Shown one piece after another: positions 31,818 to 43,606 of a DNA stretch of 64,000 nucleotides. The notes below the pieces were generated by a model that saw nothing but the letters and a program-made list of their open reading frames with translations, was not told the origin of the DNA and did no database searches. The translations under genes were made by a program, and so were the position numbers. The stretch is from Lagopus muta (taxonomy: Eukaryota; Chordata; Aves; Galliformes; Phasianidae): positions 82,842,134 to 82,906,133 of the forward strand of contig NC_064435.1 in NCBI RefSeq assembly GCF_023343835.1, given 5' to 3'. Position 1 is the stretch's first letter, and each line of letters starts with the position of its first letter.

Positions 31818-34800
31818 CATGCAGTGTTCAGACCATCATCATCAGCTGGCCATACGGCATCTCAATATAATGGCAATACCAGCTTGGAGAATCCCATTTT
31901 CAGTATCATATCAGCCCAGTGCATTGCCGTGGCAGTGGGTTTCTCAGCTGCATGGATCTGTTAGTCAAGCTGTGGTGTGCTGTCTGGGAATATCATGAGA
32001 TTAACTGGACAGAACACGTCTCTCAGTCTGGCTTCGTAGAAGTACAGGGCTGATGAAGAGGCACTGACTACCCCTCTATGTATAGGGCCTGCCTTCCACC
32101 CTGGGACTCACAAACCTGTTGTTGAGCTGCAGCCAAATTTACTGGAAAAGCTGACATTTCAGTTAGATTACTAAAGATTTTGTGAGGTGAATGCAGGGAA
32201 ATTGCTTGGCCCACTGTGCGTGCTGGTCAAGGGCATCCAAAGAAGAGGATGCAGAGCTTGTCACCACCTGGCCTGACTAAATACCATGTTTAAGATTCGT
32301 TAGAGGTGTGGTTTAATCACCTTTCTAACGGAAGATATTCTGCTGCAAATACCACATCTCCATATCTGATCATAAATGTTAGAAATTAAAACAATTTTTG
32401 ATCGACAGACATATTTGTCCAGCACACCAAAGTGCCATTCTTGATAGAAGACTTCGATACCAAGCTGATGTTTTTACTAAAAACAATGAGCTGATCTTGT
32501 AGAGATCAGAGAATTTCAAAGCACAGGCTCAGGGCGATGGCTGTGTTCATCATCTTGAATAAGATGATCCTGACAAGTGTCCTGGTTCCTCACGGAAACG
32601 CTTGTCTTGATACAAGGCGACACTTAGATCTGTACCTTCTGTTGCAGAAAAAGTCCACAAGTGGCCACGGAGCCTTCATCTGAGTGAGGAGCAGTTCTGA
32701 ATGCACGGGTGGGTTTTTCTACTTTTGCAGAAATTTGTCTGCTCTTTTATATTAATGTCTGCAAAGCACTTCAAGATTTGAAAAAAGAGTTGTGCTGCCT
32801 TGAACACGGCATCGCTTTTCAGTGTCGTTCTTCAGCTTATTTCCTGGAACTATATTTTGCAGTGCCAGAGTGCCAGCTGCGTTCCAGTGGGAGGCCAGTA
32901 AATGATCAAAAATTGTATAGAACACCTTAATTTTAGTGGTAATTTGATCTAGACATTTCATCGATTTTTTAAAAAGCCACTTGATTGGTTGAGACTCTCT
33001 AAATCCACAAAGAAGAAAAGATTTCGTTTTCCAACATCTGAAAATTAACCACCAATCTTTATGTGTATTTACCATCTTCATACATATTTACCATCTACTT
33101 TGCATACTTGTAATTTTTAAACTATTATAACACAAGTTAAGGTATTACATCAGTGTGAAATTTATCAGTGGGTTGAAATATCTATCAGTAGCAATAAAAA
33201 GAAGGCTTCGAGTTTGGTCAGATTAAAAGATAAAGCTATTTTGTGTAGCTTTCATACCACTGCAAAGTTTTAATGTCCTTGGAAAGGGAGACTAAAATTA
33301 GGCAGAGGAGATAAACCGCTCATGGTTTCGTAGCATTTTTCCCTTGATAATACTATTTAGCAGCTTCTGCGTTCCTTTTTCTCTACAATTCTCTCCTGGC
33401 TCCATTAGGTGGAGCTTTATGATTAAGACTGGGGAAGAAACTTGCTTCCGAGTCCAAAATAATTCACCACAGAAAGGCTGGGGGAGGAGGCGAATGAAGT
33501 GTACTTTGCTTAGAGGTATCAGTGTCCTGTATGCAGGCTTGATACACTAAAATCTGAATCAAGACCCTTGCTCACAAGGAATAATAACTTGAAAGATCGA
33601 TTCTGTCAAATGAAACGCAGCTCTAATCTGCTGTTATCATAGTCAAGTCCTAAATCTAAAATACCCTAGGTTATAAATTAAATGTCAAATATAATTAATT
33701 TGGCACTTGAAACATGAAGTGGATGACTGTCCTTTAGAGAAAGCCTGACAGCTTTATGTATGTCACATTGGTATCTGTTAAAATGAGCTTTACATGCCAG
33801 ATGATCCTTGTGTGAATCATATTGCTGTTGGCTGTACCAGAATTTTGTCAATGTAATAAGTCTCAGAAGAGTGTTCCCCCTAATTGTCTTAAGCTTTTGC
33901 AAGACAATATAAATCAAGTGTCATCTGCCTCTTCTATGCAAAATAATGGTTTTATCATACATGAAATAAGCGATTTATTCCTTATTCATTACTAGAGAAG
34001 ACACTCTTCAATATTTACATATGAATCTATTTTTTATACAAACAGAGAATGTTTTCTGCCCCGTGCTTCAGACCCATTGCAGTTACAATTTGATTACATT
34101 CCCTCCCCCCAGTGATATTTGGCAGCTGCAGTGGAAGTCCCAGATACCTTTCAACATGCAGATCCCAGCAATGGCTACATGCTCTGCTCCCTCCCCAGCC
34201 CCTGCCCCTTGTACACCTTTCTCTCTGTGCCTCAGACCAGAAGTGAAAACTTCTTTCCTCACTTCTTGCATTTTCTGACCCTGCTTTGCACAATGAACCA
34301 CGTGCATCTTAATGCTTGTTTATTCACAGGTACCCCTGGGGAAGAGCAGAAGGCAGGTTTGCCCTATAGACACTTATATCACAGCTGTTGAAATAAAAAT
34401 ATTGATAAACCACATTATTTCCCACTTAATATGACTGGTAGGACCTTCCTAATCCAGACCTCAAAAAAATTCTGCAAGCAAAGATTTTTTAGCAGAGTGC
34501 TGCAGTGAGGTTTCATTGCTGTAGTTTCACTATTAATTTTCTAAATACAAATGGGCTAAATGTTTGTGACTGATAACCTTTATACTGCTGGATCTACAGC
34601 CTATGCAAGCTCTATTTCTTTAGATGAAGTGCAAAGTAGAGGCTGAGAACTCAGTACTGTTTTTTCACCAGTGGAAAAGAGGGGAACGTGTGCAGCACAA
34701 CTGGAAGCTCCACACTTGTTCCTGGTCCCTGTGGCAGCCATATGAAGCCAAACGAAATGGGTATTTGTAAAGTTCTCTTGGAAAACCAAACACATGAAAA

Positions 34801-35729
34801 GAATGATTCATGAAACAGCTACCTCTCCTTTTATTCTCTTTTCACAGCCCTGTGCTGTACAACAGAAACATGAGCCCCCGGTCCATGTTAAAATTTAGCC
34901 GATGTTATATGTTTCAGGGAGGAAAAAATAAACCAACACAACTTAGAAGTAATATTTGAAACCTAAAAAGCACAATAGTTTTGTCTTTTTGTCTCATTTC
35001 TACTAGGTTACACTGACACAGGGACTTCTAGTCCAAAGCTTTTTTGCAGGCAATGACTCAGAGCTGTGTCTGTTCCAGCAGCCAGCAGTTGATTTCAGCC
35101 AAGGTGCGTACTGGGAACAGGGGAAGTTGCCATGATATTGCTGCTGTGAGAATGCAGCACCAAAAGTAGGGCAAGGGAGATTTGTCACACTCCTGAGAAG
35201 ACTGATCAGATGCACGTGTGTCTTAATTTAGTGAAAAATGCATGTTTCTATTCATTGAAGTGACAACAAGATCCATCACCAACCATTACAAAACTGACTT
35301 ACTTACTTTTGTGTTCTTTTTAGTGCAAGATGACTCGTTTGTGCCCAGTCAGTGCAGGACACTGCAGGGTTTTAAGAGTGTTGTCTTATTGCAAGGCAGC
35401 GCCGGATCCAGAGTCTGTACAGCTGCATCACTGCAGTACTGCATAGAAGCTAATTAGCCCAGGTAGGAGGCAATTAGCTCCACGCTGCTGAGCCTGTTTT
35501 TATTGTGTTCCCAGAGCTGACACAGTCATTCACAGCTCAGGGACCTCTGCCCTTGGTCTGCTATAGGCATGACTCTGAGTGGATCTCAGAAGTGTTGTGA
35601 CTTGGCTTCGAGTTTAAACAACTGTTGAATGTGGGTGTGAGTTTGGGTTTGATAATTCCAAAATAATTCTTAATAATTTCTGTGGTTTGGAGACAATTCA
35701 ATGAAGAATATGCATATACTGTATTTATT

Positions 35730-35748
35730 AAAAAAAAAAAAAAAAAAA
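35730..35748 (+). repeat. Poly(A) run
   Basis: About 19 consecutive A residues. There is no sign of a retroposed gene upstream. Confidence 0.85.
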
Positions 35749-35950
35749 GACAAATTATTTAAAAAGTCATTGAAGTATTTTTGTGAGAAAGTAATTTGAT
35801 TGCTCAGTAAGATGAGAGTCAGCTCTTAGGCACCAAGTATCACAGATTTCCACAAGACTGAAACTCTGTGTGGCACAGGACCAGTTTTTTTCAGTGTCTG
35901 TGCGTACTAAGCGTGAGCAGCTCTGTTCCAGATAGATTGCTAAACAGATT

Positions 35951-35979
35951 AAAGAGCTAAAAGCTAAAAGCTAAAAGTA
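35951..35979 (+). repeat. AAAAGCT heptamer repeat
   Basis: Three to four tandem copies of AAAAGCT. Confidence 0.75.
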
Positions 35980-36481
35980 GACTTAGAACTCAAGTTTTCA
36001 GTGGCTTGTCTTGTGTTAACGGGGTACAATTGGCTGTGGAAAATGTAAACTGCTTCTTTTGCAGCTAAAAGAGGTAAGCTGGGTTTTGTCTGTTGTGTTT
36101 TTGAAAGCAATGCAATCACTGCAACCGAATGGCTGCTGTTTTGAGGATATACCCTATTGCCAAAAAGCAGAACCTCACAATGAAAATGTGAAGCTGTTTC
36201 CAGCATGGGCCCTCGATAATGTGCCACATTCACTCAGATTAATTCTGTTCTTTGTTCTCCTGCTGGAAGTATGCTCTGAACGTACACTAGATGGCAGGCG
36301 GGTCAGGTGTCTGAATCCAGCCTCGCCAATTCATCACACAACCTTCCCTGCTGCTTCTAAAGATCAATGGGGCTTCCTTGGGCCCATCCAAAAGCACCTT
36401 TGGATCACTGTACTGTGCATGAGTGTGCAGTCGGCAGGCTGGAGCTGATCAGGCCCTCTGTCCACAAGATGCCAGGCCACG

Positions 36482-36778
36482 TTGTTTCTGACAGATTTGC
36501 TTTTGCCTGTTAGCCGACAAGGAGAAGATGCCCGATCTGTAACAGCTCGATCAGTAGCAGCTGTTGTTGAGAATAAGGCTTGTGCTAAAGAAGCTGATGT
36601 GTTAAAGAAGTGCTGTCAGCACCTGAGGCAGGCTCTGATGACTTGTCTTCAGCAGCAGACTCCTGTATTTGCCCTGCAGGAGATGATGGCAGCTTGTTGC
36701 AAAATTTTTGTAGCAGAACATCTTTCTGATGCTCTGTGCTTGCCCCAGGATGAAAGATGCCCTCGACGTTGCCCTTAA
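36482..36778 (+). pseudogene. Unidentified 98-codon open frame, possible gene remnant
   Basis: The frame encodes a Leu/Cys/Ala-rich, helix-prone stretch (ADVLKKCCQHLRQALMTCL, FALQEMMAACCKIFVAEHL) and ends in TAA. I recognise no family. The amphipathic pattern recalls HEAT- or ARM-like helices, but that is only an impression. It lies in the gene-poor region about 5.4 kb right of EEF1E1. No matching exons are obvious on either side. It may be a remnant or a noncoding transcript. Confidence 0.2.
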
Positions 36779-38230
36779 CGTGGAGATCTGGTTGCAGTGC
36801 CAGCATGCACAGCCTTGAATACACCAGTACTCACTGTAGGATCCTTTGGGAGCTGTAGAGACACGAGGTCAGCTTCAGCCCTCACATAAACTGGTGTGAT
36901 GCCCGCTTGACCCAAAGCTCTGTTAGTGTAAAGCAGAGCTGTCAGCTTTCACCTCTCTTGATGTCCTTGAGGAAAGGATGGCTTTGAAAGATGTCACATC
37001 ACTATCAGATTATGCTAATGCCATAGGTGAGTCTCACAAGGCTCTAAGAGTAAACCACATTAAAAAAAGTTTTTACAACTTTTTTTTTCCTATTGGTGAT
37101 ATTCCTAAGAATACCACAAGTGGTGATCAGTGCTTTTTGCTTTTCTTTTTTTCTTCTTTCTTTTTTTTTTCTCCCTGAAACAAAAAGTTTTCTTAGGGTT
37201 GAGTTGCCATTACCAATGGCAAGATTTTAATTATCAGCAAATCTTCAGTGTGTGTTTACTCTACAGTAAGACACATGCCCATGTAGTAGTCAGCATAAAT
37301 AAAACAAGAATGTCCTGAGAAAATTAGGGTGTTTGTTTTATCTTTTATAAGACTAGAGCATTTACACATAAGCAAGGTACTTCTTACTTCTTTACTGAAG
37401 AAGTGAAAGGTGCAGAGGGTCCTTCAATAAAAGGCAACCATCAAAAGACAGCTTACGAAACCCTTCTTGCTGCAAACCCCACAAGAGATATTGTGTGGAG
37501 ACAACTGGAGTGAATAACAAGACAAAGCCAGACAAATGAAAATACGGAGCAAATGATTCATCATAGTTTGAGCTTTCTTTTGTTGTTCAAGTCATCAGCA
37601 GATTTATCTGCAGCAAAGCCCAGTGAAGCCAATATTGCTAGTGAAAATGTTCCTTCATTTTTATTTTGCTTCTCTTTACTCAGTCTTTTTCACCTGCAGA
37701 CAGAAATCTAGAAAGTAAGCAAACATACTCAGAATATAAAGCTATGATTAAAACAGTACAACATATAACTTTTTAATGTTTCTTTTTTTCCATTAAAGCA
37801 ACTTTCTTAAAGCTAAAATGTGTTTGGAGTGAATATTACAGTCCTATGCAGCTTCCAGATCTGCCTTTGCAAGAAGAAATTTACATTTAGCTTCTGGCAA
37901 GTGTGTGTGTTTGACGTTAGCACAAATCTGTGCTAGCATGGAGATACCACGTGATGCTCTGCTCCAAAGAGGCACGGTGGCTCATTCGGGACTGCAGGAA
38001 GAATTACGCACCAAACTTAGGAGTTTAAGAACTCCAAGTCATGTTGCACCATAACTCATGAGCTTGATAATTGATCCACTGGAAGAAAACCAAAACACAA
38101 AGAGAAAATTATCCTGTCCTCCAGCACCTCTGCAAAATCAAACAGTTCCTACTTTTTCTATTTTTTTAAGAGGTATTTACTTTTTATAACAAACTTTCTT
38201 CTTTTCCCCCATTGCTCCCTGTGGCAACCT

Positions 38231-38653
38231 TAGAATCACAGAATTGCTCAGGTTGGGAAAGACCTTAAAGATCCTCAAGTCCAACCACAACCTAACCGTA
38301 CCACCCTAACTCTAACATCCCTCTGCTAAACCATGTCCCTGAGCACCACATCCAAAAGATTTTAAACACATCCACGGATGGTGACTCAACCACTTCCCTG
38401 GAGAGTCTGTTCCAGTGCTTAACAACCCTTTCTGTAAAGAAGTGTTTCCTGATATCCAGCCTTAAACTTACCCTGGCACAACTTGAGGCCATTTTCCCTA
38501 TTCCTGTCACCTGTCACCAGTGAGAAGAGACCAACCCCACTCTTGCAGCGATCACCTCTGAGGTATTTGAAGCAAGCAATAAGGTCTCCCCTCAGCCTCC
38601 TCTTTCTAAACAGCCCCAGACTAAACAGGAGCTGCCCATCTCCCTCCAAAACC
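38231..38653 (-). mobile_element. CR1 fragment, about 420 bp
   Basis: It reads AGAATCACAGAATTGCTCAG, GGGAAAGACCTTAAAGATCC, through TCCCTGAGCACCACATCC to GGAGCTGCCCATCTCCC. Its wording (CATCCACGGATGGTGACTC) marks a different CR1 subfamily from the EEF1E1 intron copies. Confidence 0.93.
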
Positions 38654-41600
38654 TATCAAAACCATATCCTACAATGCAGCCTTTCTTTATATCAGCTATT
38701 TATTTGCTGCTGTGTTTCTGAAAGCATTTTGTGCAGGTGAGGATTGAAGCTTATATGATGATGGCTATTTGAATTGGTTGCAGCAAGGAAGTATAATGCA
38801 TAAGAAGGAGGTTATGATTAAGCTTCTGAGTGTTGTTCAACACGTCAACGTTGTGAAAAATCTGGTTTGGAATTATTTGAGCATGCAATTGGATGGACCA
38901 TAATTGGGGTTGATTCCATAGGAGTTCGCACAGGTTCAGGCAATAGTTTGTAAAATATAGACAGAGATGGAAGTGGTTTAAAATTCAGACTGATTTTCTA
39001 TCTTCTTTTTTTTTTTTTTTGGTTTAGGAAAAGTGAATAAACCCTCAAAACACTTTCATTTAAGTCCAGTTCCTGCCAGCAAGGGAAATTTAATCCACTC
39101 AAGCCACCAAATCATTGAGTACATTTATTCATTAAAGTAATCAATCAGTGGAAATAGGTTTTTCTTTTTATATATTAAATGGCAAAAATGATGAGTTCAT
39201 AAAAATGTCAAGAAATTTTCATCTCTGCTATCTCTTTTCTTAGGTCTCCTGTCTTCAAATGTATTATCCCATTTGTAGGAATCGTATTCTGTCTTTCTTG
39301 TAGAAAGCTGAGTATTGAGTATTACACAGAGATTAAAATTGAGTAGAAACTGTAGAAAATGTCAAACATAGCAGAAATCATGACACCTGCTCTTTTGACG
39401 AGTCGGGGAAGCATCAACAGTTGTTAATTTTTGAAGCCAGTACTCTGCCAGTGCTACATTAAGGCATCACTCACTGCAACTTTTTGTTTACATTTTTGCT
39501 AGCATCTACAGGTTTGTCAAGATAGATTGTCTCTTTCCCTTATGCAGTTGGCTTCTTTTATTTTGACAAATGAACCCTTGCCAAGAAGTTATGTATGTGC
39601 CTTGCACATCATCATTTGGAAGCAGGAGACAACGTTGCGATTATCATTTTTCTCTACTATTTATAATGCAGGCCATTTCTTTGAGATCTTTTAGAGGAAG
39701 AGACTTGGTAAAGAAAAACATCAACTGTCCATTTGCTACAGTAAATAAAATTACATGTGTTGTTTGTCTGATGTACTCTAAACCTAGAACATACACTCCT
39801 TTCAGTTTGGGAAAGATGACATTCTTCCCAAGTTCTCCTTTGAGCTCATGTACATTTAGGAGACTGGGAATATGAAGGGACCAGCTGTGCTTCATGAAAG
39901 TCAGTGTCATAAGATTGCAGGCAATCCTGGGATGCAGGGCATTTATATATTTGAAGGGAAGACATAACAATTGCTATAAAGGTTCTAACCTTCAAAAATG
40001 GTGTTATGGGTAAGGAAGAGATGAAATAAAGGGCATTGCCAATGTTTTGGTCAAAGCATGGATTTCTTAGGTGACATTCCCAGATCATCTCAGGAAGCCG
40101 GCCATGCCCCAAACTCTGGAAGAGGAGTAAGATTCCCAGCTTATTTCCCAGTGTAAATTTCTTTCTTGAAATGCGTTGTTAGCAAACCATCAGTTTGTTA
40201 CCGTCAAGTGTGGTGGCAGGTTTAACCCAGAGAGTGTGAAAAAGACACCCTAAAGGAACACCCGAGCTTCCTCAGTAATGCCAGGAACATCCGCAACCTC
40301 CCCCAGCACTGCAGCTCCATCTGTGGTCAGTCTTCAGAGAAAACTGATTGACAGTAGCACTGAAGTATGGACTAATTAAATATATCATAAGTAGGTTGCA
40401 GTGAGCACAGATCAGCTTGACCCAAAAAATTTTGGTTCCCAGATGTCAGCAAGACTTTCTGTTTAGCTCTTCAATACGGCCAGAGCTGAGAAGTAGTCTC
40501 TGTAAATAACAGGACACCTGCAGGTTGGTACCCCTTGCAGTTTTAAAGTTGATCAGCAAATCTCTTGAAGTGAGCAGTCTCTAAAGGACAGCCAGAGGCC
40601 TGCTTACATGGGAAAAGAAGCATGTGGTGAGGTAAGATGAAAACTGCTGGTACAGGAGATGTCTGCACTTATTCTTCATGGGGACAGTGGTGAGCCGTAA
40701 GGGCTTTCTCAGATGGTCTCTGCCAGTGCTCACTGAGGTAGGTGAAGGCATCACTGTCCATGGATATGGGCTTTGCCCTTTTGCTGGAGGTTATCACCCC
40801 TGTTCCAGTGCTGACAGGTAAGAGCACACCTCCATTGTCCTTCACAGCCTGGTGTGTTCACTCAAATTACTAAAGGACACTGATTTGTGTTAACGAGCCG
40901 AGTTGCAATTGATGAGGGCTGATGAAATGAACCCCATCCTGGTTTGTTGCCCCACCTAATGGACAGAAAACTGCTGTCAAGATGGACAGGTGCCATTACT
41001 AGGATAACTTCTCAAAATGTACTGAAAGATTCCAAACATTTCTTTGTGACTGGAGTGAAATAAATATTATGTTTAATGATGAAAAGCACCCTCACAGAAA
41101 GCAGGGCAGAATATCTAAATGTTTGCATATTTGCAGTGTACATATCAGTGTCTATACAGTCTTATGCTGGCTTATTTGGCATTTTGGCAGATAAAACTGC
41201 AGGTTTCAGTTATTCAAAAACATAATGAAACAAGGAAACTGTTCCATTTGGAAATAGCAATACTGTACTGTTTTATCAGAACTCAACTGTTCTCACATTC
41301 TGGATAACATTAAACAGAGCAGAACTTAGTCTGAATAAGATTGCACTGCTACAATGCAGCTATCATTGATTTATGTCTCTAAATGGGATCACAAAACTCC
41401 TTTCAATCCTGCTGAGTATTTCCTTAAGTGCCCCCATTTATTTTATTTTATTTTATTTTTTAGATTGTAATATGGGTCTGCCAGTTTTAATGCATATCCT
41501 TTGAAGCCTTAGGATGGTGCACCATCATCCTTAAGTAAAGAGAACAGAGACTGAAACAACCTCAAAGACTTTCTATGCAACCTGGAGACTATGTTTGCAG

Positions 41601-43399
41601 TGAATAATATGTTAAACACCTAACAGAGAGCTAACAGAGTTTGATTGATTCCTTTGCGTTATTAAGGGAATTCAGGTAGTTTAAGAGTATGTAGAAAACA
41701 CAGTTAAGTTTCAAGCTACTGTAGGTCAGGCTCATTGTCTTATCATTATAGCTCACAGGCTTAAAATGATTGATCCTTAATCCTCATTAGGGATCTCTCC
41801 AGATGGAGAGTAAACAACACTAATGTGAATACTATTTCATACTTGCAAACTAAGCTTCTCTTCTGATAAGCGACAAAACCAGTTCTGGAGTAATGGACAG
41901 CTTTGGAGTAATGGACACAGACAAGACTGCTATTTATCTGGCTGATACACGTTCATCTCTGTTCTAAGTACCCAGGACTATGTATAAGTGAATATACCTA
42001 ACAGCAGGAACAACCCATGGGGCTGAATTCAAGGTAACATACTATGCAACAAACACTGAGACCCTCTGCCACAGGAGCCATGGCATTACTGAAACCTCCA
42101 TAACAATTTCATCTGCTCTTGGTTAGGACTAGTGAAGGTGGAAAATTTCAGGAATGCCAGGCATCTTTTTCAGCCAGTTTCCTTGTGTCAGAAAAATACC
42201 TTTCCCTAATATGAATTGTTTTACGGGCACCGTGAATTCCCACCTTTAGAGCCAGCCAGTTCAATATTAATATAAATGAGGAAAAACCTAAAGACTTGCA
42301 GCCTCCCTCAGGTTCTTTCATGTACCACTGCTGATACTGAAGAACAGCTGTTTGCCATCCAGCATATGCACTTTGCTGTAGCAAAGACATCTTCCTCTGC
42401 TGGTACTGGCAGTATTGTTTTACATCCTCCACTGACACTGGTGTCAAATGCTCTATTCCAATACATCAGATTGATGTTTGTTTGATGTGCAAAAAATATG
42501 AAAAGGTCCTTAGGGGAAGAGAAACTCAGGATCTTCAGAATGTTTTGTCTATTTCTATTCCACGGCTTGCCTTGCTTCTGTATTTTATAACATCTGGACT
42601 CTGTATGGTCAACACAGTGCATTCTGGTTCAGTCTTGTGCTTTCTGCCCTGGAGCAAAAGCAAGTGCTGCTGGTCAAAGAATCTTATTTTGCAGGCTTAC
42701 CAAAGAGAGATTGTAAGTGGAAAACACATGGAAGAAAAGCACTAGTGCTGCAGGAAAGCATTCCTTTCCTATTATAATATTTGGAGTTTTCTACTTAACA
42801 TTACCATATCAACTGGAAATACTTAGTGATTGCACAGAATCCCATGGAACAAGAAATCCTAAGAAAATGCACTGTTACAGGCCCAGACTTCCACCCTACA
42901 CCAGAACCATTTGCCACTGGTTCAAACGAGAGCTCCTGAAGCATGATCCAAAGCCTTCTGAAATCACTGATTCTTCTTCTCTTCTCGTTCTGATTCATAC
43001 AAATAACAAACCACACTAAAAAAAAGGAACAGAAGAAGTGCTTAGAGCTGTCTGAGGAAACATGGGACAGGTCCTCAGGTAATTTAATTACCACAGTCTG
43101 CAATAGCTCTTATTGTAGTCACTGAAGTTATGCCAGTTTTTCCTAGCTGAGGCTTAGTTAGGCTTTCAGTGTTTGAACACGTTGTTCCACAGTCTGCTGC
43201 TTCACTGTACATCTGGGTGGGATAGAAATCGGATTGCACATGCAGTCCTCATGTGACTTCAGGAGTGCTGTGGATGACTATATGGCATTTTGTACATAAA
43301 ATAAATTGGTGAATTTAACTCATTTTTCACTGCTTAATTTTGTAGAGATGTGTAGGTGCAGTGGGGGATTCCTTGTACTAGCTATACTACACAGCTGAG
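38654..43399. other. Intergenic DNA
   Basis: Unique AT-rich sequence with a T-run near 39.0 kb and the ATTTT repeat at 41.44 kb. I see no gene. Confidence 0.7.
41437..41461 (+). repeat. ATTTT pentamer repeat
   Basis: About five tandem copies of the pentamer TTTTA. Confidence 0.85.
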
Positions 43400-43606
43400 G
43401 TGAGGATCTAGTCCCTTGAAGGGCTTGCAGCTCATCAGTCCCTGAGGTTAGGTTGGAGACACAATGGCTTTCACCCGCCTGCTTTACCTCACTCAGATAC
43501 ACCTTGCCATCAGTCAGAACCCCCAAATCCCTTTCCATGGGGCTGCTCTCCAGCCTCTTGCCCCTCAGTCTGTACATATAGCTAGGATTGTCCTGTTCCA
43601 TATTCG
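43400..43606 (-). mobile_element. CR1 internal fragment (ORF2 region)
   Basis: On the minus strand it encodes LRGKRLESSP, ERDLGVLTDGK and YLSEVKQAGE, the conserved CR1 segment after the reverse-transcriptase catalytic box. It lacks the 3' end, so it is either an internal piece or a copy split by later change. The left border is uncertain. Confidence 0.75.

Larger units (their letters stand above)
31818..38230. other. Intergenic DNA right of EEF1E1
   Basis: No recognised gene. It holds the unidentified open frame at 36482-36778, the poly(A) and heptamer repeats near 35.7-36.0 kb, T-rich runs near 37.08-37.17 kb, and otherwise unique AT-rich sequence. Confidence 0.7.

Noticed and set aside
35730-35748. 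Poly(A) tail of a processed pseudogene
   Set aside because: No gene-like sequence or target-site duplication precedes it. Processed pseudogenes are also rare in birds because CR1 does not use poly(A) tails.
36065-36073. Nine-base microexon CTAAAAGAG between TTTTGCAG and GTAAGC
   Set aside because: Both splice sites look good, but there are no supporting flanking exons and such motifs occur by chance in this much DNA.
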